NCBI RefSeq assembly: GCF_012849055.1
Contig: NZ_CP051677.1
Span: 2,680,501-2,744,500, forward strand
Length of the DNA stretch: 64,000 nucleotides
Reading direction: 5' to 3'
DNA from: Spirosoma rhododendri
Lineage (GTDB): Bacteria > Bacteroidota > Bacteroidia > Cytophagales > Spirosomataceae
Part shown: piece by piece, positions 33,999 to 41,574 of the stretch
How positions within the stretch are numbered: the first letter of the stretch is position 1
Layout of the letters: each line of letters starts with the position of its first letter
Notes under the pieces: model-generated
What the model was told of the DNA's origin: nothing
Databases searched by the model: none
What the model saw: only the letters and a program-made list of their open reading frames with translations
Translations under genes and position numbers: made by a program

Positions 33999-34064
33999 AA
34001 CACAGAGGCACGGAGATCACAGATAGAGCAATACAAGGCTTTATGACCTCCGTGCCTCTGTGTT
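33999..34064. repeat. Inverted repeat with CACAGAGG-type octamers
   Basis: Perfect 17-bp arms 33999-34015 and 34048-34064 with a 32-nt loop. The left arm runs as octamers CACAGAGG, CACGGAGA and TCACAGAT from 34001. Followed by T5, so it can act as a plus-strand terminator for the M20 gene. Confidence 0.85.
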
Positions 34065-34075
34065 GTTTTTGGAAA

Positions 34076-34873
34076 TCACTCCCCCGGCCGGTTGCGGATA
34101 ATGCGCGACAGAACGCCCGGCAGGAACCGCTTGAGGTATATGCCGTACGTTTCCAGGCCACCGATATACACTTCTTCCTTTCGGCGCAGCACGGCCCGCA
34201 TCCACTGCCGGGCAAACTCGGCCGGGTTCATGCCTTTCTGCTGATTGGCGTCGAGTTTGCCGTGTAGCTGACCACCTGCGCCCAGCGCGTGAAGGGAAAT
34301 GGGTGTGTCGATGTAGCCGGGGCATATGATCGTGACGAACAGGCCGGCTTCGGCGGTTTCGGCCCGGAGGGCGTCGAAAAAGCCATGCAGGGCGTGCTTA
34401 CTGGCGCAGTAGCCCGACCGTTGTTTAGTACCCAACTTCCCCGCGACACTGCTCGTTACGACGAAATGCCCGCTGCCCTGCGCCAGCATAACGGGCAGAA
34501 CAGCTTTCGTTAGAGCCACAACACCGAAGAAATTAACGTCCATCAGCCGGTGGTAATCAGCCAAACTGGCGTCGGCGACGGTGCTGCGCTGGGTGATGCC
34601 CGCGTTGAGAAACAGACAATCGATTCGCCCGAACCTGACCTTTACCTGATCAACCAGCGTGGACAGCCCATCTGTCTGCGTGACATCCATCGGCAGTATG
34701 AGCAGATCGCTGTCCGACAAACCAGTGCGGGCCGCGACACGCTGAAGCTCGTCGATGCGCCGGGCCGACAGCACGAGTTTGGCACCCGCCTGTGCCAGCG
34801 CCACGGCGACGGCCTCGCCAATACCCGACGACGCGCCGGTAATCCAGACAACCTGATTCGCGAACGTATTCAT
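34076..34873 (-). CDS. SDR family oxidoreductase (DHRS7-like)
   Basis: 265 residues. WITGASSGIGEAVAVALAQ is the NAD(P) motif, LFLNAGITQ the NAG motif, VTSSVAGKLG carries the catalytic serine, and SGYCASKHALHGFFDALR the YxxxK pair, here Y-C-A-S-K. The C-terminal half (IICPGYIDTPIS) and the ending YGIYLKRFLPGVLSRII resemble DHRS7B-type reductases, often membrane-associated. Substrate unknown. Its upstream flank holds the second GACAGC-type inverted repeat. Confidence 0.88.
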   Translation of the reverse strand: MNTFANQVVWITGASSGIGEAVAVALAQAGAKLVLSARRIDELQRVAARTGLSDSDLLILPMDVTQTDGLSTLVDQVKVRFGRIDCLFLNAGITQRSTVADASLADYHRLMDVNFFGVVALTKAVLPVMLAQGSGHFVVTSSVAGKLGTKQRSGYCASKHALHGFFDALRAETAEAGLFVTIICPGYIDTPISLHALGAGGQLHGKLDANQQKGMNPAEFARQWMRAVLRRKEEVYIGGLETYGIYLKRFLPGVLSRIIRNRPGE

Positions 34874-34898
34874 AGTGTGTAGTTGTGTTGAGCCTATT

Positions 34899-35013
34899 GT
34901 CCAAGACAGCTTCCAGCTGTCTGAGTCGGTCCAATATCTGTGCCGCGTTAGCGGCTAACAGAGTCCCTCACCACTTAGCCTTTCGGCTCAGACAGCAAGA
35001 TGCTGTCTGGGAC
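34899..35013. repeat. GACAGC-type inverted repeat, copy C2
   Basis: Arms 34899-34925 and 34987-35013 pair at about 22 of 27 positions around a 61-nt loop; each arm has a GACAGC...GCTGTC palindrome inside. Related to the perfect repeat at 8432-8508, 26 kb away. Confidence 0.75.
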
Positions 35014-35134
35014 AGATGAGCGAGTAGCAAGATAGCCGCCCCGGTGATTGCTGATGTCTCTTTTTTTGATAGTTTTGACCACTCACGTATGAAAAGCACG
35101 TCCTGTAAGCTATCCACCGTCGTTGTTTATCGTC

Positions 35135-36427
35135 GTGACCGAGTCGTTCCTTTATTTTTTGTGGCAGTTCCGTTATTTCACCACAACACAGATTGTTACC
35201 ACCGACGGTGAACCGATACAGGTGATGACGCCCGGCTTTCGGAACAACAACGCTGGGCCGGACTTTACCAACGCCCGGCTATTGATTAATGAGGTCGAGT
35301 GGGCCGGTACGGTGGAGATGCATCTGAAAACCAGCGACTGGCTGGCGCATCGCCATCAGCACGACCGCGCTTACGACAACGTAATTCTCCACGTGGTCTG
35401 GCAGGACGACCGACCTACCTCCGGCCGCCGTGTCGACCGGGCCGATGGTACGCCCATGCCGACGCTGGAACTTGCCCCCATCACCAGCCCCGACCTTGTC
35501 GACCGCTACGCGTTACTGACCGACGAGAAAACGTCCATTGCCTGCGCGGGGCAGTTCCGATCGGTGCAGCCGCTTCGCCTGACGGCCATGCTCGACAAGG
35601 TCATGTTGCAACGGCTCGAACGCAAGGCGCGGGGCGTTGAGGCAATCGCGGAACAGACAAACAACGACTGGGAGGAAGTCGCGTACCGCCTGCTGGCGAT
35701 GAACATGGGGTTCAAAACTAACGCCGACCCAATGGCGCAGCTAAGCCGTTCGATACCGCTGCGGGCACTGCTCAAACACCGCGATTCGATCACGCAGGCC
35801 GAAGCGATGCTGTTTGGTACGGCGGGCCTGCTCACCGACGCGCCCACCGACGACTACGTACTGATGCTGCAACGAGAATACCGGTTCCTGTCGGCCAAAT
35901 ACCAGCTAACGGACAGTGAACTGCCCGCCCACGCGTGGAAATGGGGTCGGATGCGCCCGGCCAGTTTTCCCACGCTTCGACTGGCGCAGTTTGCCCGGCT
36001 CGTGACCAGTCAGGCCAGTTTATTCTCGCTTTTTGTCGGCACGACCGATGTTGAGCAACTACTTCGCACGTTACAGCAACGCCCGTCGGAGTACTGGCAA
36101 TCGCGGTATCGGTTTGGGCCGTCGGCGGAGCGGGTGAGCGCGTCGCTGGGCGAAACGTCGGCGGTGAACATCGTCATCAATACGGTGGTGCCGTTGCTGG
36201 CGGCTTACGCGCACCACCGGGGGCAACCGGCTTACATCGACCGGGCTATCGCGCTGCTCGAACAGCTACCCGCCGAGCAAAATCACCTCACTGAACAGTG
36301 GGACGAGCTGGGGCTGGGCATCCGCACGGCTTTCGATTCGCAGGCGGCCATCGAACTCTACAATGAGTACTGCACCCAAAAAAAATGCCTCGACTGTCAG
36401 GTCGGGGCAGGGTTGGTACGCGGGTGA
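35135..36427 (+). CDS. DUF2851 family protein
   Basis: 430 residues from GTG 35135 (MTESFLYFLWQFRYF), the normal start of this Bacteroidota family; a TTG four codons upstream is the alternative. Recognised by GFRNNNAGPDFTNARLLI, the WAGTVEMHLKTSDWLAHRHQ motif, and a cysteine-rich C-terminus (YCTQKKCLDCQVG). The HxxxxHxHDxAYDNVILHVV-type region resembles a metal-binding or nuclease-like core, but the function of DUF2851 is not established. No transmembrane or signal segment. The stop codon lies next to a perfect 26-bp inverted repeat. Confidence 0.88.
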   Translation: MTESFLYFLWQFRYFTTTQIVTTDGEPIQVMTPGFRNNNAGPDFTNARLLINEVEWAGTVEMHLKTSDWLAHRHQHDRAYDNVILHVVWQDDRPTSGRRVDRADGTPMPTLELAPITSPDLVDRYALLTDEKTSIACAGQFRSVQPLRLTAMLDKVMLQRLERKARGVEAIAEQTNNDWEEVAYRLLAMNMGFKTNADPMAQLSRSIPLRALLKHRDSITQAEAMLFGTAGLLTDAPTDDYVLMLQREYRFLSAKYQLTDSELPAHAWKWGRMRPASFPTLRLAQFARLVTSQASLFSLFVGTTDVEQLLRTLQQRPSEYWQSRYRFGPSAERVSASLGETSAVNIVINTVVPLLAAYAHHRGQPAYIDRAIALLEQLPAEQNHLTEQWDELGLGIRTAFDSQAAIELYNEYCTQKKCLDCQVGAGLVRG

Positions 36428-36428
36428 T

Positions 36429-36501
36429 TTTTTATTGACAGGATTACAGGATTTGTCTTTGTTATTCAATCAAAAAAATCCTGTAATCCTGTCAATAAAA
36501 A
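36429..36501. repeat. Perfect inverted repeat with ACAGGATT octamers
   Basis: Perfect 26-bp arms 36429-36454 and 36476-36501, loop 21 nt. The arm contains two consecutive ACAGGATT octamers (36438-36453). T-runs at both ends make it a plausible bidirectional terminator between two convergent genes whose stop codons lie 1-3 nt away. Confidence 0.88.
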
Positions 36502-36503
36502 CC

Positions 36504-37841
36504 CTACGTAACGATCATGTCCTGTTTGGTCGAATCCCAGGTGACGCGCTTGCCGGTGTGCAGGGCCGTCGTGGCCATGATGTTGGCAACCGAGTGATTG
36601 AAACCGGCGCGGGCGGGGGCGTTGGGCTCCTTGCGGCTCCGTACGCAGTCCATCCAGTTGCGCATGTGCAGCGTCGTCATCGGGTCGCCACCGGTGTTGG
36701 CCGATGTTTCGACTTTGGCCGCTTCGCCCAGCGACATCGTCGGCAGCAGGTTCGGCTTCATGTCCATTTCTTTCGCGAAACGCTCGGTCAGACCACCCTC
36801 CGGCGACACTTTGTTCGTGTCGAGGTTAATCATGCCGCCGTTCGAGTAGTAGTATTCTTTCGTGCCGCCCGCTTCGTTGTGCATCCGCGACGAATACAGT
36901 ACCTGGAAGCCTTTCGACTTGTCATTATCCGGGCCGTAATCGAACACCGCCGTAAACGTATCGGCGTTCACGCGGCCGTCTTTCCAGACGTACACCCCGC
37001 CATTGGCAACCACCGACCGGGGGTGTTCCAGCCCGCTGAACCAGTGAACCGTGTCGATCTGGTGCGACATCCACTGCCCCGGAATACCCGACGAGTAGGG
37101 GTAGAACAACCGGTATTCGAGGTATTTGCGCGGGTCCCAGGCGGCTTTGGGCCGGTTGAGCTGGTAGCGGTCCCAGTCGGTATCTTCCTTCCGAATTTCG
37201 CTGACCAGCTTGGGCCGACGCCACCGGCCGGGCTGGTTGACGTTCCACGTCATCTCGACCATCGAAATATCGCCGAACTTCCCCGACCGGATAAAATCGT
37301 TGGCTTCGTGGTAGTTGGGGGCCGACCGACGCTGTGATCCGACCTGCACGATTTTCTTCGATTTCTCGACCGCTTTCACTGCCTTGCGGGCATCTTCGAG
37401 CGATTCGGCAAACGGCTTTTCCACGTACACATCGCGTCCGGCTTCGACCGCATCAACGCAGTGCAGCGCGTGCTGAAAATCGGCGGTGCTGATAATGACG
37501 GCGTCGACATCTTTACGGTCGAGGAGTTCGTCGTTATTGCGGGCTTTGAAGAACGCGCTGTCGTTCCACTGTTTGCCTTTCAGATACTGCTCTGCTTCGT
37601 CGCGACGGCGGCTCCAAATGTCCGACACGCCCACGAAGGCGAAGTTGGTGTCTTTGGCGTTGGCCATGAACGCCGGAGCCAGCGACTGCCGGAACCGGTC
37701 GGAAAAGCCGATGATGCCCACCCGAACCCGGTCGTTCGACCCCAGGATACGGGCGTAGCTGCTGGCCGAAAAACTCATGCCCAGCCCCGCCAGACTCAGG
37801 CCAGCGGCTGATTTCTTTATAAAACTGCGACGATCTTCCAT
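36504..37841 (-). CDS. Gfo/Idh/MocA family oxidoreductase, Tat-exported
   Basis: 445 residues. The N-terminus has a twin-arginine signal (DRRSFIKKSAAGLSLAGLGM), so a folded cofactor-bound enzyme would be exported to the periplasm. The Rossmann motif is VRVGIIGFSDRF, with the cofactor loop VYVEKPFAES (EKP motif). The C-terminal alpha/beta domain has IPGQWMSHQIDTVHWFSG with conserved His residues and ends in NHSVANIMATTALHTGKRV. Such enzymes oxidise sugars or inositols, for example to 3-keto forms. It is the last gene of a minus-strand group with a DUF1080 protein and a sugar isomerase/epimerase. Confidence 0.9.
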   Translation of the reverse strand: MEDRRSFIKKSAAGLSLAGLGMSFSASSYARILGSNDRVRVGIIGFSDRFRQSLAPAFMANAKDTNFAFVGVSDIWSRRRDEAEQYLKGKQWNDSAFFKARNNDELLDRKDVDAVIISTADFQHALHCVDAVEAGRDVYVEKPFAESLEDARKAVKAVEKSKKIVQVGSQRRSAPNYHEANDFIRSGKFGDISMVEMTWNVNQPGRWRRPKLVSEIRKEDTDWDRYQLNRPKAAWDPRKYLEYRLFYPYSSGIPGQWMSHQIDTVHWFSGLEHPRSVVANGGVYVWKDGRVNADTFTAVFDYGPDNDKSKGFQVLYSSRMHNEAGGTKEYYYSNGGMINLDTNKVSPEGGLTERFAKEMDMKPNLLPTMSLGEAAKVETSANTGGDPMTTLHMRNWMDCVRSRKEPNAPARAGFNHSVANIMATTALHTGKRVTWDSTKQDMIVT

Positions 37842-37910
37842 ATCTTATCAAGTAAACGAATGCCTCAATGTCTGATAAAGAGCGACGGCACTCGTATTTA
37901 CCGTTCTGAT

Positions 37911-38651
37911 CTACAGGGTTTTGATTTTTATATTTCGGTAATAAACCCGGTCGCCATGGTCCTGTAGCAGGATGTGGCCTTTGGGTGCTTCGCCAAACCG
38001 GCCGTTGGCGTTGTAGTCGGGCGCGCTGTACTTGCTCATCGACACCAGCTTACGGAATTCATCGCTGCCCCGGTCGTAGGAAACGACCTTTTTGCCGTTG
38101 AGGTAATGATCGACGTGCTTGCCCTTCGACACCACCCGGCCCGTGTTCCACTCACCAATGGGGTTGGCCTGTTTGCTCTGGGCCGGAATCAGATCATAGA
38201 GCGAGCCGACAGTCCGGTTGCCATCGCGGCCCTTCTTTGCGTCGGGATGCTTGTCGTCGTCGAGTACCTGAAACTCCAGCCCAAACGCCGACCCGGCAGG
38301 TTTGGGATAATTCTCGACTACGAAATATTTAACGCCACTGTTGGCCCCGTCGGTCAGTTTGAAATCGAACATCAGGTCGAAGTCGCTGTATTCGGCGTCG
38401 GTCACAATGTCGCCAAAGCTCTGCGATTCGGAGCCGTCGGATTTCTGAATGGTCAGCATCCCGTTTTCGACCGCCCAACCTTTTTGCGGGAACGTTTTGG
38501 CATAAGCACCGCGCCAGCCGTTGGTGGTTTTGCCGTCGAAGAGCAGCTTCCAGCCGTCTTTTTTCTCGGTAGGTGTTAGCGTATTGGGTTCAACCGGCGC
38601 AGTAAATGCCAGCACACCCGCCAGCAGGGCAATGGAAAGGAGAGATTTCAT
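37911..38651 (-). CDS. DUF1080 (3-keto-disaccharide hydrolase-type) protein
   Basis: 246 residues. A signal peptide (KSLLSIALLAGVLAFTAP) is followed by a single concanavalin-like domain: GWKLLFDGKTTNGWRG at the start, TDGANSGVKYFVVE and FGLEFQVLDDDKH in the middle, and HILLQDHGDRVYYRNIKI at the end. DUF1080 proteins are secreted sugar-binding or keto-sugar-cleaving proteins. Placement between the Gfo/Idh/MocA gene and an epimerase supports action on oxidised disaccharides in the periplasm. The fold is confident; the reaction is inferred from family and context. Confidence 0.87.
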   Translation of the reverse strand: MKSLLSIALLAGVLAFTAPVEPNTLTPTEKKDGWKLLFDGKTTNGWRGAYAKTFPQKGWAVENGMLTIQKSDGSESQSFGDIVTDAEYSDFDLMFDFKLTDGANSGVKYFVVENYPKPAGSAFGLEFQVLDDDKHPDAKKGRDGNRTVGSLYDLIPAQSKQANPIGEWNTGRVVSKGKHVDHYLNGKKVVSYDRGSDEFRKLVSMSKYSAPDYNANGRFGEAPKGHILLQDHGDRVYYRNIKIKTL

Positions 38652-38659
38652 TTTTATTG

Positions 38660-38734
38660 GTTTAAGGTCTGAAGTTCAAGGTTTAAGGTTAATCCTGCAA
38701 AACGACTTTAAACCTTGAACTTTAAACGTTGAAC
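38660..38734. repeat. Heptamer-periodic inverted repeat, copy A5
   Basis: Heptamers in phase from 38660 (GTTTAAG, GTCTGAA, GTTCAAG, GTTTAAG, GTTAATC). The right arm 38706-38734 mirrors them on the other strand. Located between two co-directional minus-strand genes. Confidence 0.8.
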
Positions 38735-38742
38735 AGACGAAG

Positions 38743-39678
38743 TCACAGTTTTAGCTTCAGCGTTTTTGTGAGGTATTCCTTGTTGATTTCGGCGGCCTGT
38801 TCGGGTGTCTTGTTGGGTTCGGGAACACCGTCGAGTTCAACGATGCCCCAGCCCTTGAAATTGATGTCGCTCAGGGCTTTCATCACCGCCGGAACGTCGA
38901 CGTTACCCCGCCCCAATTCAACGAATTTATAGGCCGCTTTATCGTCGGGCTTGTCGGGGTTGGGCGACATTGTATCCTTCAAATGTAGCGCATACAGCAT
39001 GTCTTTGTACTGCTTAACGGCCTTTTCCGGTTCGCCACCGCCCTGCTTGTAGTGCGCAATGTCGAGCAGCAGTTTTACGTACTTCGGATTCATCGCCTGC
39101 ACAATCGTATCGACCTCTTCCGGCGTTTCACCGAGTTGGTGCATGTGGTTGTGGTAGGCCGCCTGAATGCCCATTGCAGCCGTTTGTTTGCCAATTTCGT
39201 TCATCACCGCAGCCAGCCGTTTCAGCTCATCCGGTGTGGGGAGTCGATCTTTGGGCCGGGCCGAATTGGTCAGTTGAATGGCCGATCCGCCGAGGGCTTT
39301 CACGAAACTGGCGTGGGCCACGTGCATATCGATTGTACTCTGTTCCTTCGCCGGGTCGATTTCGACGTTGCCGCTCGAAAACATGGCGAGTTTCAAATTA
39401 TGCTGATCGAGTAGCGCCTTCAGTTCCGATGGCTTCGCTTTGTACGGACCGAACGTGTTGGCGCGCAGCTGAACCCCGTGGAAGCCCAGCGCCGACAGGT
39501 CGTCGATGGCTTTGGCATCGTTGCCGCCCCAGGTGATGGCCGAATACGCGATCTTCAGCCCCGACAGGCTGGCATTGTTTCTAAACGAACCGGCCAGTAT
39601 ATCGGCCCCGGCGGTGAGTGCCAGAGCCGACAGACCGGCCGATTGTAGAAACTGTCGTCTGTTTACAGTCTCATGCAT
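38743..39678 (-). CDS. Sugar phosphate isomerase/epimerase family protein, exported
   Basis: 311 residues from ATG 39678. The start HETVNRRQFLQSAGLSALAL is a twin-arginine-type signal with ALTAG ending. The rest is a xylose-isomerase-like TIM barrel: LKIAYSAITWGG, FHGVQLRANTFG, YHNHMHQLGETP, VKLLLDIAHYKQGGGEP, LHLKD and FVELGRGNVDVP provide the usual metal and substrate residues (Glu, Asp, His). An upstream in-frame extension adds residues without family match, so it is not used. It probably epimerises or isomerises the sugar handled by the neighbouring DUF1080 and Gfo/Idh/MocA proteins. Confidence 0.88.
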   Translation of the reverse strand: MHETVNRRQFLQSAGLSALALTAGADILAGSFRNNASLSGLKIAYSAITWGGNDAKAIDDLSALGFHGVQLRANTFGPYKAKPSELKALLDQHNLKLAMFSSGNVEIDPAKEQSTIDMHVAHASFVKALGGSAIQLTNSARPKDRLPTPDELKRLAAVMNEIGKQTAAMGIQAAYHNHMHQLGETPEEVDTIVQAMNPKYVKLLLDIAHYKQGGGEPEKAVKQYKDMLYALHLKDTMSPNPDKPDDKAAYKFVELGRGNVDVPAVMKALSDINFKGWGIVELDGVPEPNKTPEQAAEINKEYLTKTLKLKL

Positions 39679-39756
39679 AAAGTCAAGGGTAGGAAAGTCA
39701 GTATAACTGCTGACGGTATTAGGCAAAAGGTAGCCAGTTGGATGATCTACTTGTTT

Positions 39757-39836
39757 TAAAGAGTGAAAGAGCAAAAGAATGAAAGAGTGAAATGTTGCTG
39801 ACGCGAGCAATCGCTCTTTCATTCTTTCGCTCTTTA
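39757..39836. repeat. Octamer-periodic inverted repeat, AGAGTGAA type
   Basis: Left arm: four octamers in exact phase from 39760 (AGAGTGAA, AGAGCAAA, AGAATGAA, AGAGTGAA). Right arm 39811-39836 is complementary with few mismatches and contains the SusD stop codon (39836-39834). A likely terminator for the SusC/D locus 3 transcript. Confidence 0.8.
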
Positions 39837-41549
39837 GAATCCTGGATTCTGGGTGAAGCCAGACGTGCCGTCGGCGTTCTTTTCCGCGCGATCGATCTGG
39901 GCCTGCGGAACCGGACGCAGGTTGTGTATGTCTTTCACGTTGGTGGCACCATCGGGATTGTAGGCTTTCACCCGCTCCACCAGGTTACCCCAACGCTTCA
40001 GATCGAACCAGCGCGTTTGTTCGCCAGCCAGTTCGCGGGCCCGCTCTTCGTAGATCATGTTCATGTCCATCTGCGCGGCCGTGATTTCCATTGCCGACTC
40101 TTTTCCCGAAAAAGCAGCCCGACGGCGTACCATGTTGATGGCCGTTACGGCGTCCGACGTTTTGCCCTGCTTCAACTGCGCTTCGGCCAGAATCAGGTAT
40201 GTTTCGGCCAGGCGGAAAGCCAGATAGTCGCGGCTACCCGACTCGTAGGTTCTGTCGGGCCGGAGCGGGTCGAAGAATTTTTGCAGCGGTGGAAACAGTA
40301 CCTGACTGTAGGCACTCGGCACCAGCACCTGATACGGTTTTTTCGCCCGCTCGGCCAGCGGCATTTCGTAGCCGGGGATGAAAATGGCGGTATCACCCAG
40401 TTTGTAGGTGACTTTGTCTTTCGACTTATCGAAACTGGTATTGTAGGTGCCGGGGGAGTTGGAGAGCCAGGTGTTCTGGTAGGTTTTCCTGTAGCGTGAG
40501 TCGTTGGTGCGGTCCTTGAAAACCGTCTCCAGCAGATACGTCGTTGGGCGCAGCCGCCGGAACGGACGACCGTAGTTGATGTCCCGGACCATACCGGCCT
40601 GCACGTCGTATTGCATACCGAAAAACAGGTGCAGCGTGTTGCCACCCGTATTACCGCCCGTGTTGGCCAACGGAGCCGTCGAGGCATTGGTCAGCGGATC
40701 GGAGGTGTACTGAACGGCGAAGATGACCTCATCGTTGATTTCGCCCGCGCCCTGAACGAATACGCTGGCAAAATCGGACAGGAGCCTGAACCCGTAGTTG
40801 GCAATTACGCTCTGCGCGTAGGTGGCGGCTTTGGCGTAGTCGTCGGAGGCTTTCGCCGACGACGTGGCTTTGGTCAGATACACACGGGCCAGCAGGTGTT
40901 CGGCCGCAGCTTTCGTAACCCGCCCGTACTCCGTCGCTCTGATTTTGGGGTCCAGATCAGGCACTGCCGATTCCAGATCAGATACAATCGCTTTGTACAT
41001 ATCGGCTTCCGTAGACCGGGTAACTTTTTTCGTGGGTGCCAGCGTTTCCGTCAGCCGCAGGTCTACTCCGCCCCACTGCTGAGTAAGGATAAAGTAGTAG
41101 TGCGCGCGCAGGAACTTTGCTTCAGCCACCCGCAATTTCTTCACCGCATCGGAAACACTGGCGGTTGGTGCCCGCTCGATAACTGCGTTGCAGGTGTTGA
41201 TACCCCGGTACAGCTCATCCCAGACCCCTTGCAGAATGTCGACGGAGCTGTTCAACTGACTGTCGTAGAAGTGAAAGCCCTTGTAACTCCCGTCGGACCC
41301 GGTTCCGTAAATGTCGGTGCCAAATTCGGTCATCGTCAGGCCCTGCTGAGTACCGTAGAAACTGCGGAGCGGAACGTAGGCCGCCCGGACTGCATCCTCA
41401 AAGCCTTTGGGCGTATTGATATAGTCGTTGCCGATGCTGGAGATAATTTTTTCGTCCAGAATATCCTTGCACGACTGGCCTGTCAGCAGCAGGGCCGTCA
41501 GCCCCAGTGCCCGAAGGCTGTTGGTGAAAAAAGTCGATTTCATTGACAT
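39834..41549 (-). CDS. RagB/SusD family nutrient-uptake lipoprotein (locus 3)
   Basis: 571 residues; lipoprotein signal with lipobox LLLTGQSC. The helix KKLRVAEAKFLRAHYYFILTQQWG is the SusD core motif; MIYEERARELAGEQTRWFDLKRWG and the ending IDRAEKNADGTSGFTQNPGF are standard. Two ATG codons are near (41549 and 41543); I used the first. It follows susC of the same locus by 25 nt. Context with the oxidoreductase, DUF1080 and epimerase genes suggests a sugar as ligand. Confidence 0.92.
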   Translation of the reverse strand: MSMKSTFFTNSLRALGLTALLLTGQSCKDILDEKIISSIGNDYINTPKGFEDAVRAAYVPLRSFYGTQQGLTMTEFGTDIYGTGSDGSYKGFHFYDSQLNSSVDILQGVWDELYRGINTCNAVIERAPTASVSDAVKKLRVAEAKFLRAHYYFILTQQWGGVDLRLTETLAPTKKVTRSTEADMYKAIVSDLESAVPDLDPKIRATEYGRVTKAAAEHLLARVYLTKATSSAKASDDYAKAATYAQSVIANYGFRLLSDFASVFVQGAGEINDEVIFAVQYTSDPLTNASTAPLANTGGNTGGNTLHLFFGMQYDVQAGMVRDINYGRPFRRLRPTTYLLETVFKDRTNDSRYRKTYQNTWLSNSPGTYNTSFDKSKDKVTYKLGDTAIFIPGYEMPLAERAKKPYQVLVPSAYSQVLFPPLQKFFDPLRPDRTYESGSRDYLAFRLAETYLILAEAQLKQGKTSDAVTAINMVRRRAAFSGKESAMEITAAQMDMNMIYEERARELAGEQTRWFDLKRWGNLVERVKAYNPDGATNVKDIHNLRPVPQAQIDRAEKNADGTSGFTQNPGF

Positions 41550-41574
41550 AATGATTGTCGGTGATGGGTTGTAA

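Noticed and set aside
36363..37337. Plus-strand frame of 324 codons overlapping DUF2851 and the oxidoreductase
   Set aside because: It begins inside DUF2851, runs through the hairpin and is antisense to a clear Gfo/Idh/MocA gene.
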